Shown piece after piece: positions 51,764 to 60,920 of a DNA stretch of 64,000 bases (the first letter of the stretch is position 1; each line of letters begins with the position of its first letter). A program made the translations under genes and the position numbers. Source of the stretch: Streptomyces sp. LHD-70 (lineage in GTDB: Bacteria; Actinomycetota; Actinomycetes; Streptomycetales; Streptomycetaceae); NCBI RefSeq assembly GCF_031157275.1, contig NZ_JAVIFW010000005.1:186001-250000 (forward strand). The letters run 5' to 3'. The notes beneath the pieces are model-generated. The model was given only the letters and a program-made list of their open reading frames with translations, was not told the DNA's origin and searched no databases.

Positions 51764-51797
51764 ACGGGGCCCGTACCTGCCAAGGTACGGGCCCCGT
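51764..51797 (+). terminator. Terminator of the metNIQQ operon
   Basis: Stem acggggcccgtacc (51764-51777) / ggtacgggccccgt (51784-51797), loop 6 nt, 27 nt after metQ2. Confidence 0.85.
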
Positions 51798-51834
51798 AGT
51801 GCAGTTCGGTGGGTGCATGCTGCATGCTGGGCAC

Positions 51835-51878
51835 TTCGGCAGCAGACCAGCAGTGGTTCGGCGGCAGACCAGTAGTGA
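51835..51878. repeat. 22-bp tandem duplication upstream of a GNAT gene
   Basis: ttcggcagcagaccagcag.. (51835-51856) and ttcggcggcagaccagtag.. (51857-51878), 19 of 22 identical. It lies in the promoter/leader of the gene at 51891. Confidence 0.88.
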
Positions 51879-51890
51879 CGGAGCGGCACG

Positions 51891-52538
51891 ATGACTACGG
51901 CCAACTCGATGTTCCCGGACATCTCCATCAGCACGGAACGCCTCGTGCTGCGCCCGTTCGAGGAAGCGGACGTCGACGGCCTCACCGAGATGATGAACGA
52001 CGAGTACGTCGTCGCCTGGACCACCGCCCCGCAGCCGTACACCGAGGCCGACGCCCGCGCCTGGGTCACCGAACTCGCCCCCGCCGAGCGCACCGAGGGC
52101 CGCGGCATCGTCTTCGCCGTCACCGAGTTCCTCACCCAGCGCCTCGTCGGCCTCGTGCATCTGCGGCACACCGACTGGCGGGTCCGCGCCAGCGAGATCG
52201 CTTACGTCGTCGCCCCCTGGGCCCGCGGCGAGGGATACGCGTCGGAGGCCGCGCTCGCCGTCACCCAGTGGCTCTTCCGCGACCAGGGCTTCGAGCGCCT
52301 CGAACTGCGCACCGCCGCCGACAACGTCGCGTCCCAGCAGGTCGCCCAGAAGATCGGCTGCATCAGCGAGGGCATCCTGCGCGGCGCCTGCATAGCGCGT
52401 ACGAGAGACGACGGCGGCGTCTGGAGCGACACCCGCACCGATCTGATCGTCTGGAGCCTGCTGCCCGAGGACCTCGACGGCATCGCCGACCAGCTGGCCG
52501 AGGCCTCCGGATACACCGCCTTCTCCGAGTGGAACTGA
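51891..52538 (+). CDS. RimJ/RimL-type GNAT acetyltransferase
   Basis: 215 residues. RimJ/L features: TERLVLRPFEEADVDGLTEM near the start, VGLVHLRHTDWRVRASEIAY, VVAPWARGEGYASEAALAVT and FERLELRTAADNVASQQVAQ with KIGCISEGILRG. It probably acetylates a ribosomal protein N-terminus or a small amine. The ATG at 51891 follows GGAGCGGCACG. The 22-bp tandem duplication lies just upstream. Confidence 0.9.
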   Translation: MTTANSMFPDISISTERLVLRPFEEADVDGLTEMMNDEYVVAWTTAPQPYTEADARAWVTELAPAERTEGRGIVFAVTEFLTQRLVGLVHLRHTDWRVRASEIAYVVAPWARGEGYASEAALAVTQWLFRDQGFERLELRTAADNVASQQVAQKIGCISEGILRGACIARTRDDGGVWSDTRTDLIVWSLLPEDLDGIADQLAEASGYTAFSEWN

Positions 52539-52684
52539 CGCCTCAAGTCGCCCGGTCCCGCCCTGCCCCTACCGGCCCGGCCCGCCACGGATCCACCAGG
52601 TACGCTCACCAGGCCCGCCCCGTCCCTTCACGACCGGCGGCCGCCCACTGACGACCTGCGAGCACCCCCAGGAGACTGACGACG

Positions 52685-53902
52685 ATGGCCGACCGGGTCA
52701 CGGTGATCGGCTGGGACGGCTCGCCCCTGACGGAAGCGGCCCGCTCCGCACTCGGCGCCGCGACGCTCGTGGCGGGCGCCGCCCACCACCTGGCGCTGCC
52801 CGAAGTGCCCGCCCGCGCCGAGCGCATCCGGCTGGGCAGTGTCTCGCTCGCCGCCCGCCGTATCGCCGCCCACCGCGGCACCGCCGTCGTCCTCGCGGAC
52901 GGCGACCCCGGCTTCTTCGGCGTCGTACGCACCCTGCGCGCCCCCGAACACGGCCTCGAGGTCGAGGTCGTCCCCGCCGTCTCCTCCGTCGCCCAGGCCT
53001 TCGCCCGCGCCGGCATGCCCTGGGACGACGCCCAGATCGTCGTCGCCCAGAGCCGCACCCTGCGCCGCGCGGTCAATGTGTGCCGCGCCCACACCAAGGT
53101 CGCCGTCCTCACCTCACCGGGCGCGGGCCCCGCCGAGCTCGCCCTGCTGCTGCAGGGAGTGCACCGCACCTTCGTGGTCTGCGAGGAGCTCGGCACCGAC
53201 CGCGAACGCGTCTCCGTACTCACCTCCGACAAGGCCGCCGACGTCTCCTGGCGCGACCCCAACGTCGTCATCGTCATCGGCGGAACCGTCGGCCAGGACC
53301 ACACCTGGATCGCCGGCCGCGACCCCGCCGCCCGCCCCCGCGGCTGGGCCCTGCCCGCGGACGCCTACGGCGAGGACGGGCCCGGCGAGGGCGAGAACGA
53401 CCGCCTCCGCGCGGCCCAACTCGCCCGCCTGGGACCGCGCGTGGGCGACCTGGTCTGGGACATCGGCTCCGGCAGCGGCGCCTTCGCCGTCGAGGCCGCC
53501 CGGTTCGGCGCCGCCGTCATCGCCGTCGACCGGGACATCGCCGCCTGCGCCCAGACCGACCGCAACGCCCGCCGCTTCGGCGTCCCGCTGCAGATCCTCC
53601 GCGGCTCGGCCCCGCACGTACTGGAGGACCTGCCCGAGCCCGATGTCGTACGCGTCGGGGGCGGCGGCGCCGCCGTGGTCTCCGCCGTCGCCGACCGCAG
53701 GCCCGAACGGATCGTCACCCACGCCTCCACGCGTGACGAGGCCGAGTTGATCGGCCGCGACCTCACCGAGCACGGGTACGTCGTGGAGTGCGCGCTCCTG
53801 CAGACCGTCGAACTCGATACGCGCGCCTGGACGGAACGCGAACGCGCGGTCGCCTTCCTGATCTGCGGAGAGTTGGAAGCGCGCGGCGAGTCGCCCCGCT
53901 GA
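52685..53902 (+). CDS. cobL: Precorrin-6Y C5,15-methyltransferase (decarboxylating), CbiE-CbiT fusion
   Basis: 405 residues. The N-terminal CbiE tetrapyrrole methylase (VTVIGWDGSPLTEAARSALG, VVLADGDPGFFGVVRTLRAP, EVVPAVSSVAQAFARAGMPW) is joined to a C-terminal CbiT class I methyltransferase (LVWDIGSGSGAFAVEAARFG). It performs two methylations and a decarboxylation in the corrin ring pathway. Next to the BluB-CobT fusion and CobA, it forms a partial cobalamin cluster. GGAGACTGACGACG precedes the ATG. The two-domain fusion is the usual CobL form. Confidence 0.93.
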   Translation: MADRVTVIGWDGSPLTEAARSALGAATLVAGAAHHLALPEVPARAERIRLGSVSLAARRIAAHRGTAVVLADGDPGFFGVVRTLRAPEHGLEVEVVPAVSSVAQAFARAGMPWDDAQIVVAQSRTLRRAVNVCRAHTKVAVLTSPGAGPAELALLLQGVHRTFVVCEELGTDRERVSVLTSDKAADVSWRDPNVVIVIGGTVGQDHTWIAGRDPAARPRGWALPADAYGEDGPGEGENDRLRAAQLARLGPRVGDLVWDIGSGSGAFAVEAARFGAAVIAVDRDIAACAQTDRNARRFGVPLQILRGSAPHVLEDLPEPDVVRVGGGGAAVVSAVADRRPERIVTHASTRDEAELIGRDLTEHGYVVECALLQTVELDTRAWTERERAVAFLICGELEARGESPR

Positions 53903-53936
53903 CGAGGGGCACCGGGTGGTATCGCGCCCCGTGACC

Positions 53937-54278
53937 TTGCGACCCCGCCGCGCGCGGTAGGCTGGCCGATCGTTGTACCGCTCCCGGACGTTCGTCGGTT
54001 CGTACGTCAATGTCCGGAAGACGTGCCCGGTTTGAGGCGTGTGTGGTACGGCGTGGATCGGAGGACGCGCGACGTGGCGTAGTCCACAGCGGGCCGTGGC
54101 GGATCTTGGCGACACGGCGGTGGTCCGACCGCGAGAATGCCTGTGGCGTCAGACGCCAAGGGTGGGTACGCGGCCGTTCCGTGCCGCGCGGCGCGCACGC
54201 TCGTTCTTGTCCATGGGCGGTTGCCGCCGCCACGGGCGAGCCGGCCGAAGGAGAACGACCGATGGGCGAGGGGTACGC
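53937..54278 (+). promoter_or_regulatory. Leader of the BluB-CobT gene with candidate promoter
   Basis: 376 bp between cobL and the next start, without a gene I can support. A -35-like ttgcga (53937-53942) and -10-like taggct (53958-53963) are 15 bp apart, slightly short. Hairpins include tggcgt-cag-acgcca (54144-54158). I looked for a cobalamin riboswitch (B12 box and conserved core) and did not find it. A six-codon ORF (54262-54282) overlaps the main start. Confidence 0.4.
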
Positions 54279-54282
54279 ATGA
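54262..54282 (+). CDS. Six-codon upstream ORF overlapping the BluB-CobT start
   Basis: ATG GGC GAG GGG TAC GCA TGA: MGEGYA, with aaggag (54247-54252) at good spacing. Its stop overlaps the downstream ATG (gcATGA at 54279). It may serve translational coupling or control of the long fusion gene, or may be chance. Confidence 0.35.
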   Translation: MGEGYA

Positions 54283-57200
54283 CCGACACCGGCCAGGTTC
54301 CGGGCGAGGGACTGCCTTCGAGCGCAGGCACGGTGGACCAGCCGGGCGTTCCCGCACCCGGCGCGTACACCTACCTCGACCCCGCCGGCACCACCACCGA
54401 GGACGACGACCTGCTCTTCATGCCGGGCGCCCAGGGCGCCTGGACCGAGGGCCAGCCCGGCTACGCGCCGGAGGCCGCGGGCTTCGACCAGCCCCAGGCT
54501 CCGGGATACGAACAGGCCGCGGCCCCCGCCGAGTCGCTCCCGTACGAGCAGGCTCCGCAGGTGATGGGCGGACAGCAGCCGCTGCAGATGCCGTACGAGC
54601 AGCAGGCCATGTCGTACGAGCAGCAGGCCTCGCAGGTGCAGTACGAGCAGCAGGCCGTGGTGCAGGAGGTGTTGGCCCCCGAGGCTCAGGGGCAGGCACA
54701 GGCTCAGGCCGTGCCGCAGGCGGCGGTGGCTCAGGACCTTGCCCAGCACGCACCGGCCCAGGAGGCCGTGGCGCAGGTGCCCGGTCCGCACGAGATGTCC
54801 GGCCGCGACAGCGGTTCGGTGAACCTCGCGGACGTACGGCTGCCCGGCCCCGCCTCCGCACAGCACGGCGGTACGCACGGCGGACAGCAGCTCGCGTCGG
54901 CGCAGTCCAACGGCCACGGCCGCCGTCCGCTGCACCTGGGCCCGCCCGCCCCGGCCGCCACCGCGAGCCCGGTCCGCTCCCTCGCCGACCGCGGCCCGGC
55001 CACCGCCACTCCGCCGCACCCGGTGCAGGTGCAGGACTCCGGGCAGACCCTCGCCGGTCCCGAGTACCTGGACGTGCCGCGCGCCGAGAACGGGGTGCCG
55101 CAGGAGCCGCAGCTCGGCGAGATCCCGCTCCAGGGCGCGATGCCGTGGTCCCCGCAGCCGCCGCAGGGCCCGCAGTCTCCGCAGGGCCCGCAGTCTCCGG
55201 AGGTCCCTCAGGCCCCGGAGGTCCCTCAGGCCCCGGGTGCAGAAACGGTCGTCCCGGAGGCGGTCCCCGTCGCCCCCGTCGCGGGTCAGGCCGTGCCCGA
55301 GCCCGTACAGCCTTCTCCCGCCGCGGGTACGCCGGTGCCTCCGGCCCCGCAGCCGATGTCAACCGGCCCTGGCGAGCTGCCTGTTGAGGCGCAGCCGGTC
55401 GGCGAGTTCGTGCCGGTGGAGGGCTCCATCCCGTCCACTCCGCACCTCGCCCCGACCCCGCCCCAGCCACTGCGGATCCCGCAGGAGGAGGAGCCGGGCC
55501 AGACCCCGGAGCAGCTGGCCCCGGAGCAGCCGGAGTCGGAACAGCAGGAGCCGGAGGCCTCCCAGGTCCCCGCGCCCCGCGACGGCGAGAACGCGGCGCC
55601 GGACGCCGCCGCCACCCCCCAGCACATGCACGAAGCGGAAGCCGAGACAGAGATCAAGACCGAGCCCGCCACCGAGCCCACGGCAGTCGAACAGCCCGCA
55701 CCCGCCCCGGAAGCGGAAGTCGCACCGGACAGCGAGACAGCGCCCGCTGCCGAGGCCCCGGCCGAGGAGCCCGCCCTCCAGGCCGCCGAGCCGGAGGCCG
55801 AGGCGCAGCCTGCCCCGGAGGCCAAGGCCGCCCCCGAGCCGCAGGCGCAGCCCGAGCAGCAGCCTCAGCCCGTACCGGAGGCGCAGTCCGTACCGGAGGC
55901 GCAGCCCCTCGCCGCCGAACCGCAGCCCGAGGCCGCACCTGAGCCCGAGCAGGCCCCCGCCCCTGAGCAGGCCCCCGAGCCCGTCGAGCTGACCGAAGCG
56001 GCCGAGGCCACGGACATCAACGAACTCGTCGAGGTCACCGAGGCCGACGACGCCGTCGCCGAGCCCGAGCCCGCCGTCGCGCCCGAGGCCCAGCCCGTAC
56101 TCGCGGAAGCCCCGGAGGCAGAGGCAACCGAACCGGCTCGCGAGGCCGAGGCCGAAGTCGAGGCCGAGGAGATTCAGCCGACCGAACCGACCGAACCGAC
56201 TGAGCAGTCCGCAGAGGTCGAAGCCGCCGCCGAGGAGGCCACCCCCGCCCCGGAGGCCCCCTCCACCGAGATCCCCGCAGCCGCCCCCGCTCCCGCCTAC
56301 GACGACGCCGAGCGCGAGGCCGTCCTGCGCGTGATGCGCGAGCGCCGCGACATCCGCAACGGCTTCCGCAGCGACCCGATCCCGCACGACGTGCTGCTCC
56401 GTGTCCTGGAGGCCGCCCACACGGCGCCGTCCGTCGGCCACTCGCAGCCCTGGGACTTCGTCGTCATCCGCTCCGCCGAAACCCGGCGCACGATGCACGA
56501 ACTGGCCATGCGGCAGAAGGACGCGTACGCCAAGTCCCTGCCCAAGGGCCGCGCGAAGCAGTTCAAGGAACTGAAGATCGAGGCCATCCTCGACACCCCG
56601 GTGAACATCGTCGTCACCGCCGACCCCACCCGCGGCGGCCGCCACACTCTCGGCCGCCACACCCAGCCGCAGATGGCTCCGTACTCCTCCGCGCTCGCGG
56701 TCGAGAACCTGTGGCTCGCGGCCCGAGCCGAGGGCCTCGGCGTCGGCTGGGTCAGCTTCTTCGACGAGCGCGAGATGGTCCGTACGCTCGGGCTGCCCGA
56801 ACACCTCGAAGTCGTCGCGTACTTGTGCGTCGGATACGTCGACGAGTTCCCGGACGAGCCCGAGCTGATGCAGGCAGGCTGGTCCAAGCGCCGCCCGCTG
56901 TCCTGGGTCGTGCACGAGGAGACGTACGGCCGCCGCGCCCTGCCCGGCGAGGAGCCGCACGACCTGCTCGCCGACACCGTCGCCAACATCCGTCCCCTCG
57001 ACGCCAAGGCGCTCGGTGAGGCGTGGGAGCGGCAGAAGCGGATGACGAAGCCCGCGGGCGCCCTCGGCATGCTGGAGATCATCTCCGCGCAGCTGGCCGG
57101 GCTCTCGCGGATGTGCCCGCCGCCCATCCCGGAGCCCGCCGCGGTGGCGATCTTCGCGGGCGACCACGGCGTGCACGCCCAGGGCGTCACCCCCTGGCCG

Positions 57201-58013
57201 CAGGAGGTCACCGGCCAGATGGTCGCCAACTTCCTCGGCGGCGGCGCGGTCTGCAACGCGTTCGCCAATCAGGTGGGCGCCGAGGTGTGCATCATCGACG
57301 TGGGCGTCGCCTCCGATCTGCCCGCGACGCCCGGCCTCCTGCCGCGCAAGGTCCGCGCCGGCACCGCCGACATGACCACAGGCCCCGCGCTCACCCGCGA
57401 GGAGGTCAAGGAGGCCATCGAGGTCGGCATCGACACCGCCCGTGACCTCGTGGCCGCCGGCAACAAGGCGCTGCTCACCGGCGAGATGGGCATCGCCAAC
57501 ACCACGGCGTCCGCCGCCCTGATCTCGGTGTACACGGGCGCAGACCCGGCCGAGGTCACCGGACGCGGCACCGGCGTCAACGACGAGACACTGGCCCGTA
57601 AGACCGATGTCGTACGCCGGGCCCTGGAGCTGCACCAGCCCGACCCGGCCGACCCGATCGGCGTCCTCGCGGCCATCGGCGGCCTCGAACACGCCGCCAT
57701 GGTCGGCCTGTTGCTGGGCGGCGCCTCGCTGCGCACCCCGGTGATCCTGGACGGCGTCAGCGCCGGAGCGGCCGCCCTGGTCGCCCGCGCCGTCGCGCCC
57801 GAGGTCCTCGCCGCCTGCATCGCCGGTCACCGCAGCGCCGAGCCCGGCCATGTCGCGGCCCTCAACAAGCTGGGCCTGCGCCCGCTCGTCGACCTCGACC
57901 TGCGCCTCGGCGAGGGCACGGGCGCGCTCCTCGCGCTCCCGATCGTCCAGTCGGCGGCCCGCGCCATGCACGAGGTGGCGACGTTCGACTCGGCCGGGGT
58001 CACGGAGAAGTGA
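54279..58013 (+). CDS. cobT: BluB-CobT fusion with long disordered N-terminus
   Basis: 1244 residues from the ATG at 54279. Residues 1 to about 670 are low-complexity Pro/Glu/Ala/Gln/Val sequence (EAQPVLAEAPEAEATEPARE and the like), probably disordered. About 675-885 is a BluB-type nitroreductase fold (RRDIRNGFRSDPIPHDVLLR, AAHTAPSVGHSQPWDFVVIR), which makes 5,6-dimethylbenzimidazole from FMN. About 910-1240 is CobT (FAGDHGVHAQGVTPWPQEVT, GEMGIANTTASAALISVYTG, catalytic Glu in RLGEGTGALLALPI), which makes alpha-ribazole phosphate from that base. One polypeptide could therefore make and activate the lower ligand of cobalamin. Strong RBS-like sequence gaggggtacgc precedes the ATG. Confidence 0.9.
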   Translation: MTDTGQVPGEGLPSSAGTVDQPGVPAPGAYTYLDPAGTTTEDDDLLFMPGAQGAWTEGQPGYAPEAAGFDQPQAPGYEQAAAPAESLPYEQAPQVMGGQQPLQMPYEQQAMSYEQQASQVQYEQQAVVQEVLAPEAQGQAQAQAVPQAAVAQDLAQHAPAQEAVAQVPGPHEMSGRDSGSVNLADVRLPGPASAQHGGTHGGQQLASAQSNGHGRRPLHLGPPAPAATASPVRSLADRGPATATPPHPVQVQDSGQTLAGPEYLDVPRAENGVPQEPQLGEIPLQGAMPWSPQPPQGPQSPQGPQSPEVPQAPEVPQAPGAETVVPEAVPVAPVAGQAVPEPVQPSPAAGTPVPPAPQPMSTGPGELPVEAQPVGEFVPVEGSIPSTPHLAPTPPQPLRIPQEEEPGQTPEQLAPEQPESEQQEPEASQVPAPRDGENAAPDAAATPQHMHEAEAETEIKTEPATEPTAVEQPAPAPEAEVAPDSETAPAAEAPAEEPALQAAEPEAEAQPAPEAKAAPEPQAQPEQQPQPVPEAQSVPEAQPLAAEPQPEAAPEPEQAPAPEQAPEPVELTEAAEATDINELVEVTEADDAVAEPEPAVAPEAQPVLAEAPEAEATEPAREAEAEVEAEEIQPTEPTEPTEQSAEVEAAAEEATPAPEAPSTEIPAAAPAPAYDDAEREAVLRVMRERRDIRNGFRSDPIPHDVLLRVLEAAHTAPSVGHSQPWDFVVIRSAETRRTMHELAMRQKDAYAKSLPKGRAKQFKELKIEAILDTPVNIVVTADPTRGGRHTLGRHTQPQMAPYSSALAVENLWLAARAEGLGVGWVSFFDEREMVRTLGLPEHLEVVAYLCVGYVDEFPDEPELMQAGWSKRRPLSWVVHEETYGRRALPGEEPHDLLADTVANIRPLDAKALGEAWERQKRMTKPAGALGMLEIISAQLAGLSRMCPPPIPEPAAVAIFAGDHGVHAQGVTPWPQEVTGQMVANFLGGGAVCNAFANQVGAEVCIIDVGVASDLPATPGLLPRKVRAGTADMTTGPALTREEVKEAIEVGIDTARDLVAAGNKALLTGEMGIANTTASAALISVYTGADPAEVTGRGTGVNDETLARKTDVVRRALELHQPDPADPIGVLAAIGGLEHAAMVGLLLGGASLRTPVILDGVSAGAAALVARAVAPEVLAACIAGHRSAEPGHVAALNKLGLRPLVDLDLRLGEGTGALLALPIVQSAARAMHEVATFDSAGVTEK

Positions 58014-58025
58014 ATCAGCCCGTCT

Positions 58026-58054
58026 GGGGCACCTCCCAGCGGTAGCTGGGGGAG
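58026..58054 (-). repeat. Dispersed intergenic element, copy C
   Basis: 29 bp matching the reverse complement of 6183-6212 (core cctcccagcggtagctgggg), 13 nt after the BluB-CobT stop, followed by a hairpin-rich stretch to about 58115. Confidence 0.9.
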
Positions 58055-58263
58055 ATTGAGGACAGAGGCCGAAGGCCGATTCGGGGGTCCGGGACGAAGC
58101 CCCCGAGGCTGTCCGCCAGGACTTCAGGGAAGGGGCGGGGAGGGGAAAGAACCCCCCGCCGCCCCACGCCGTACCCTGTACCCGCACCACAAATCCCCAC
58201 GTCAGACCCGTGCCGCTCCACCGCCGCAGCGGCGCACGCCCTCCGCATGAGGAGCCGCAGCAC

Positions 58264-59493
58264 ATGGCTGAACACCCCGCCTACCCCGTAGGACTCCGCC
58301 TCTCCGGCCGCCGCGTGGTCGTACTCGGCGGCGGCTCGGTCGCCCAGCGCCGCCTCCCGGCCCTGATCGCTGCGGGCGCCGACGTCCACCTCGTGTCGCC
58401 GTCCGCGACGCCCTCGGTCGAGGCGATGGCCGACTCCGGCGAGATCACCTGGCACCGCCGGCCCTACGCGGCGGGAGACCTCGCCGACACCTGGTACGCC
58501 CTGATCGCCACCAGCGACCACGCCGCCAACGAGGCCGCGTCCGCGGAGGGCGAGGCGGGCCGCGTCTGGTGCGTACGCTCCGACGACGCCACAGCCGCCA
58601 CCGCCTGGACCCCGGCCACCGGCCACTCCGACGGCGTCACCGTGGCCGTCCTCGGCGACTCCCCGGACCCGCGCCGCACCGCCGCGATCCGCGACACCGT
58701 CGTCGAGGGCCTGCGCGACGGCACGCTCGTCGCCCCGCACCACCGCCCGCACGCCCCTAGCGTCGCCCTCGTCGGCGGCGGGCCCGGCGATCCGGACCTG
58801 ATCACGGTCCGCGGCCGCCGCCTGCTCGCCCAGGCCGACGTGGTCATCGCCGACCGGCTCGGCCCGCGCGACCTGCTCAACGAACTCCCGCCGCACGTCG
58901 AGGTGATCGACGCGGCGAAGATCCCGTACGGCCGGTTCATGGCGCAGGAGGCGATCAACAACGCGCTGATCGAGCACGCCAAGGCCGGCAAGTCCGTCGT
59001 ACGTCTGAAGGGCGGCGACCCGTTCGTGTTCGGGCGCGGCATGGAGGAGGCGCAGGCGCTGGCCGAGGTGGGCATCGCCTGCACGGTCGTGCCGGGCATC
59101 TCCAGCTCCATCAGCGTGCCGGGCGCGGCGGGCATCCCCGTCACGCACCGCGGCGTCGCGCACGAGTTCACCGTCGTCTCCGGCCATGTGGCGCCCGACG
59201 ACGAGCGCTCCCTGGTCGACTGGGCGGCGCTCGCCCGGCTGCGCGGCACCCTCGTCGTCCTCATGGGGGTCGACAAGATCGGCAAGATCGCCGAGGCCCT
59301 GATCGCCAACGGCCGCGCCCCCGAGACCCCCGTCGCCCTCGTCCAGGAGGGCACGACTGCGACCCAGCGCCGCGTCGACGCCACCTTGGCCACGGTCGGA
59401 GAGACGGTCACCGCCGAGGACGTGCGCCCGCCCGCGGTCATCGTGATCGGCGAGGTCGTGGGCGTCGGTGTCCCGTCGAAGCCCGAGGCGTGA
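58264..59493 (+). CDS. cobA: Uroporphyrinogen-III C-methyltransferase with precorrin-2 dehydrogenase-like N-domain
   Basis: 409 residues from the ATG at 58264 (GAGGAGCCGCAG upstream). An N-terminal Rossmann domain (LSGRRVVVLGGGSVAQRRLP) of CysG_N/Met8 type precedes the SUMT domain (VALVGGGPGDPDLITVRGRR, VVRLKGGDPFVFGRGMEEAQ, VVPGISSSISVPGAAGIPVT). It makes precorrin-2, and possibly sirohydrochlorin, from uroporphyrinogen III. It lacks the central linker of E. coli CysG, so chelation is uncertain. It follows the BluB-CobT gene by 250 bp. Confidence 0.93.
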   Translation: MAEHPAYPVGLRLSGRRVVVLGGGSVAQRRLPALIAAGADVHLVSPSATPSVEAMADSGEITWHRRPYAAGDLADTWYALIATSDHAANEAASAEGEAGRVWCVRSDDATAATAWTPATGHSDGVTVAVLGDSPDPRRTAAIRDTVVEGLRDGTLVAPHHRPHAPSVALVGGGPGDPDLITVRGRRLLAQADVVIADRLGPRDLLNELPPHVEVIDAAKIPYGRFMAQEAINNALIEHAKAGKSVVRLKGGDPFVFGRGMEEAQALAEVGIACTVVPGISSSISVPGAAGIPVTHRGVAHEFTVVSGHVAPDDERSLVDWAALARLRGTLVVLMGVDKIGKIAEALIANGRAPETPVALVQEGTTATQRRVDATLATVGETVTAEDVRPPAVIVIGEVVGVGVPSKPEA

Positions 59494-59579
59494 CCCCGGC
59501 GACCACCGATCTGTAACCTCGGGTAACTCTCTTCTCCCGAGCCGTTGGCACCACCCCTTGGACAAGGCAGTATCACCCT

Positions 59580-60398
59580 GTGGCTGATCTCATCACCGTC
59601 GACGACCCCGACGACCCGCGCCTGAGCGACTACATCGGCCTGACCGACGTGGAGCTGCGCCGCAGGCGCGAACCCGTCGAGGGCCTCTTCATCGCCGAGG
59701 GCGAGAAGGTCATCAGGCGCGCCCGGCACGCCGGTTACGAGATGCGCTCCATGCTGCTCTCGTCCAAGTGGGTCGACGTGATGCGCGACGTCATCGACGA
59801 GGTCCCGGCCCCCGTGTACGCGGTCAGCCCGGACCTTGCCGAGCGCGTCACCGGCTACCACGTGCACCGCGGCGCCCTCGCCTCCATGCAGCGCAAGCCG
59901 CTGCCCACGGCGGGCGAACTCCTCGCGGGCGCACGGCGCGTGGCCGTCATGGAGGCGGTCAACGACCACACCAACATCGGCGCGATCTTCCGCAGCGCCG
60001 CCGCCCTCGGCATCGACGCGGTCCTGCTCTCCCCGGACTGCGCCGACCCGCTGTACCGCCGCTCCGTCAAGGTCTCGATGGGCGCGGTCTTCTCGGTCCC
60101 GTACGCACGGCTCGAAGCCTGGCCGAAGAGGCTGGAGTCGGTCCGCGAGGCGGGCTTCAAGCTCCTCGCCCTCACCCCGGACGAGAAGGCCTCGACCCTC
60201 GACGACCTGGCCCCGCACCGCATGGACCGCGTGGCCCTGATGCTCGGCGCGGAGGGCGACGGCCTCTCCACCCAGGCCCTGGTCGCCGCCGACGAATGGG
60301 TCCGCATCCCGATGGCCCACGACGTCGACTCCCTCAACGTGGGCGCGGCGGCGGCGGTCGCGTTCTACGCGGTGACGACGGGCCGGCCCGAGAACTGA
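59580..60398 (+). CDS. TrmH/SpoU family rRNA methyltransferase
   Basis: 272 residues from the GTG at 59580. An L30e-like substrate domain (RRRREPVEGLFIAEGEKVIR) and SPOUT knot: VMEAVNDHTNIGAIFRSAAA, LMLGAEGDGLSTQALVAADE and DSLNVGAAAAVAFYAV. 2'-O-ribose methylation of rRNA is expected; the exact nucleotide is unknown. No Shine-Dalgarno is seen; TATCAC lies 5-10 nt before the GTG, so it may be leaderless. A second SpoU gene is at 8231. Confidence 0.92.
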   Translation: MADLITVDDPDDPRLSDYIGLTDVELRRRREPVEGLFIAEGEKVIRRARHAGYEMRSMLLSSKWVDVMRDVIDEVPAPVYAVSPDLAERVTGYHVHRGALASMQRKPLPTAGELLAGARRVAVMEAVNDHTNIGAIFRSAAALGIDAVLLSPDCADPLYRRSVKVSMGAVFSVPYARLEAWPKRLESVREAGFKLLALTPDEKASTLDDLAPHRMDRVALMLGAEGDGLSTQALVAADEWVRIPMAHDVDSLNVGAAAAVAFYAVTTGRPEN

Positions 60399-60433
60399 GG
60401 CCCAGGGCCCGTCTCGGGGGAGGGGAGCGCGGC

Positions 60434-60907
60434 GTGGACACCGCAGTCCTGGAACGGCTGCTCGACGACACCTTCGACCACGCCGTCGTGCACCACGGCT
60501 ACACCACCTACCTGCGCGACTACGAAGTCGCCATCCACGCCACCGCCGACCCCCGCACCGGCATCGAACCGGCCTGTCTGCGCTACCTGTTCAGATACTG
60601 CGTCAAGGCCCACTGCACCTCGACGGTGGCACCCGAGACCTGGGCCGTCTCCCTGGACGACCGCCTCACCGACCACGAGAGCGCCGCCGACCTCGACGGA
60701 TACGTCTGGGGCGTGAACTGCCACAGCCTGTACCCCGGCGCGCGCCTGCTCCCCGAGTCGGAGGCCACCCGCCGCTGGTCACAGGCGCTCGGGATCGACT
60801 TCCACGAGGTCTGCATCGAGACCGACGCCCACCGGATCACACTGCTCTTCTCGGAGCTGCAGGTGAGCGAAGTCCCGGTCGGATACGCCCCGTTCGTGAC
60901 GGACTAG
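60434..60907 (+). CDS. Conserved hypothetical protein
   Basis: 157 residues from the GTG at 60434 (GGGGAGCGC upstream). Mixed alpha/beta sequence with many aromatics and four Cys: HHGYTTYLRDYEVAIHATAD, ACLRYLFRYCVKAHCTSTVA, GVNCHSLYPGARLLPES and FHEVCIETDAHRITLLFSEL. No signal peptide or TM. I do not recognise the family. Homologues probably exist only in actinomycetes (inference). It follows the methyltransferase by 35 bp and may be cotranscribed with it. Convergent with the kinase gene 13 bp away. Confidence 0.75.
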   Translation: MDTAVLERLLDDTFDHAVVHHGYTTYLRDYEVAIHATADPRTGIEPACLRYLFRYCVKAHCTSTVAPETWAVSLDDRLTDHESAADLDGYVWGVNCHSLYPGARLLPESEATRRWSQALGIDFHEVCIETDAHRITLLFSELQVSEVPVGYAPFVTD

Positions 60908-60920
60908 CGTTCCGCAGAGA

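Noticed and set aside
53903..54278. Cobalamin riboswitch before the BluB-CobT gene
   Set aside because: The B12 box and conserved core were looked for and not seen; only generic hairpins are present.
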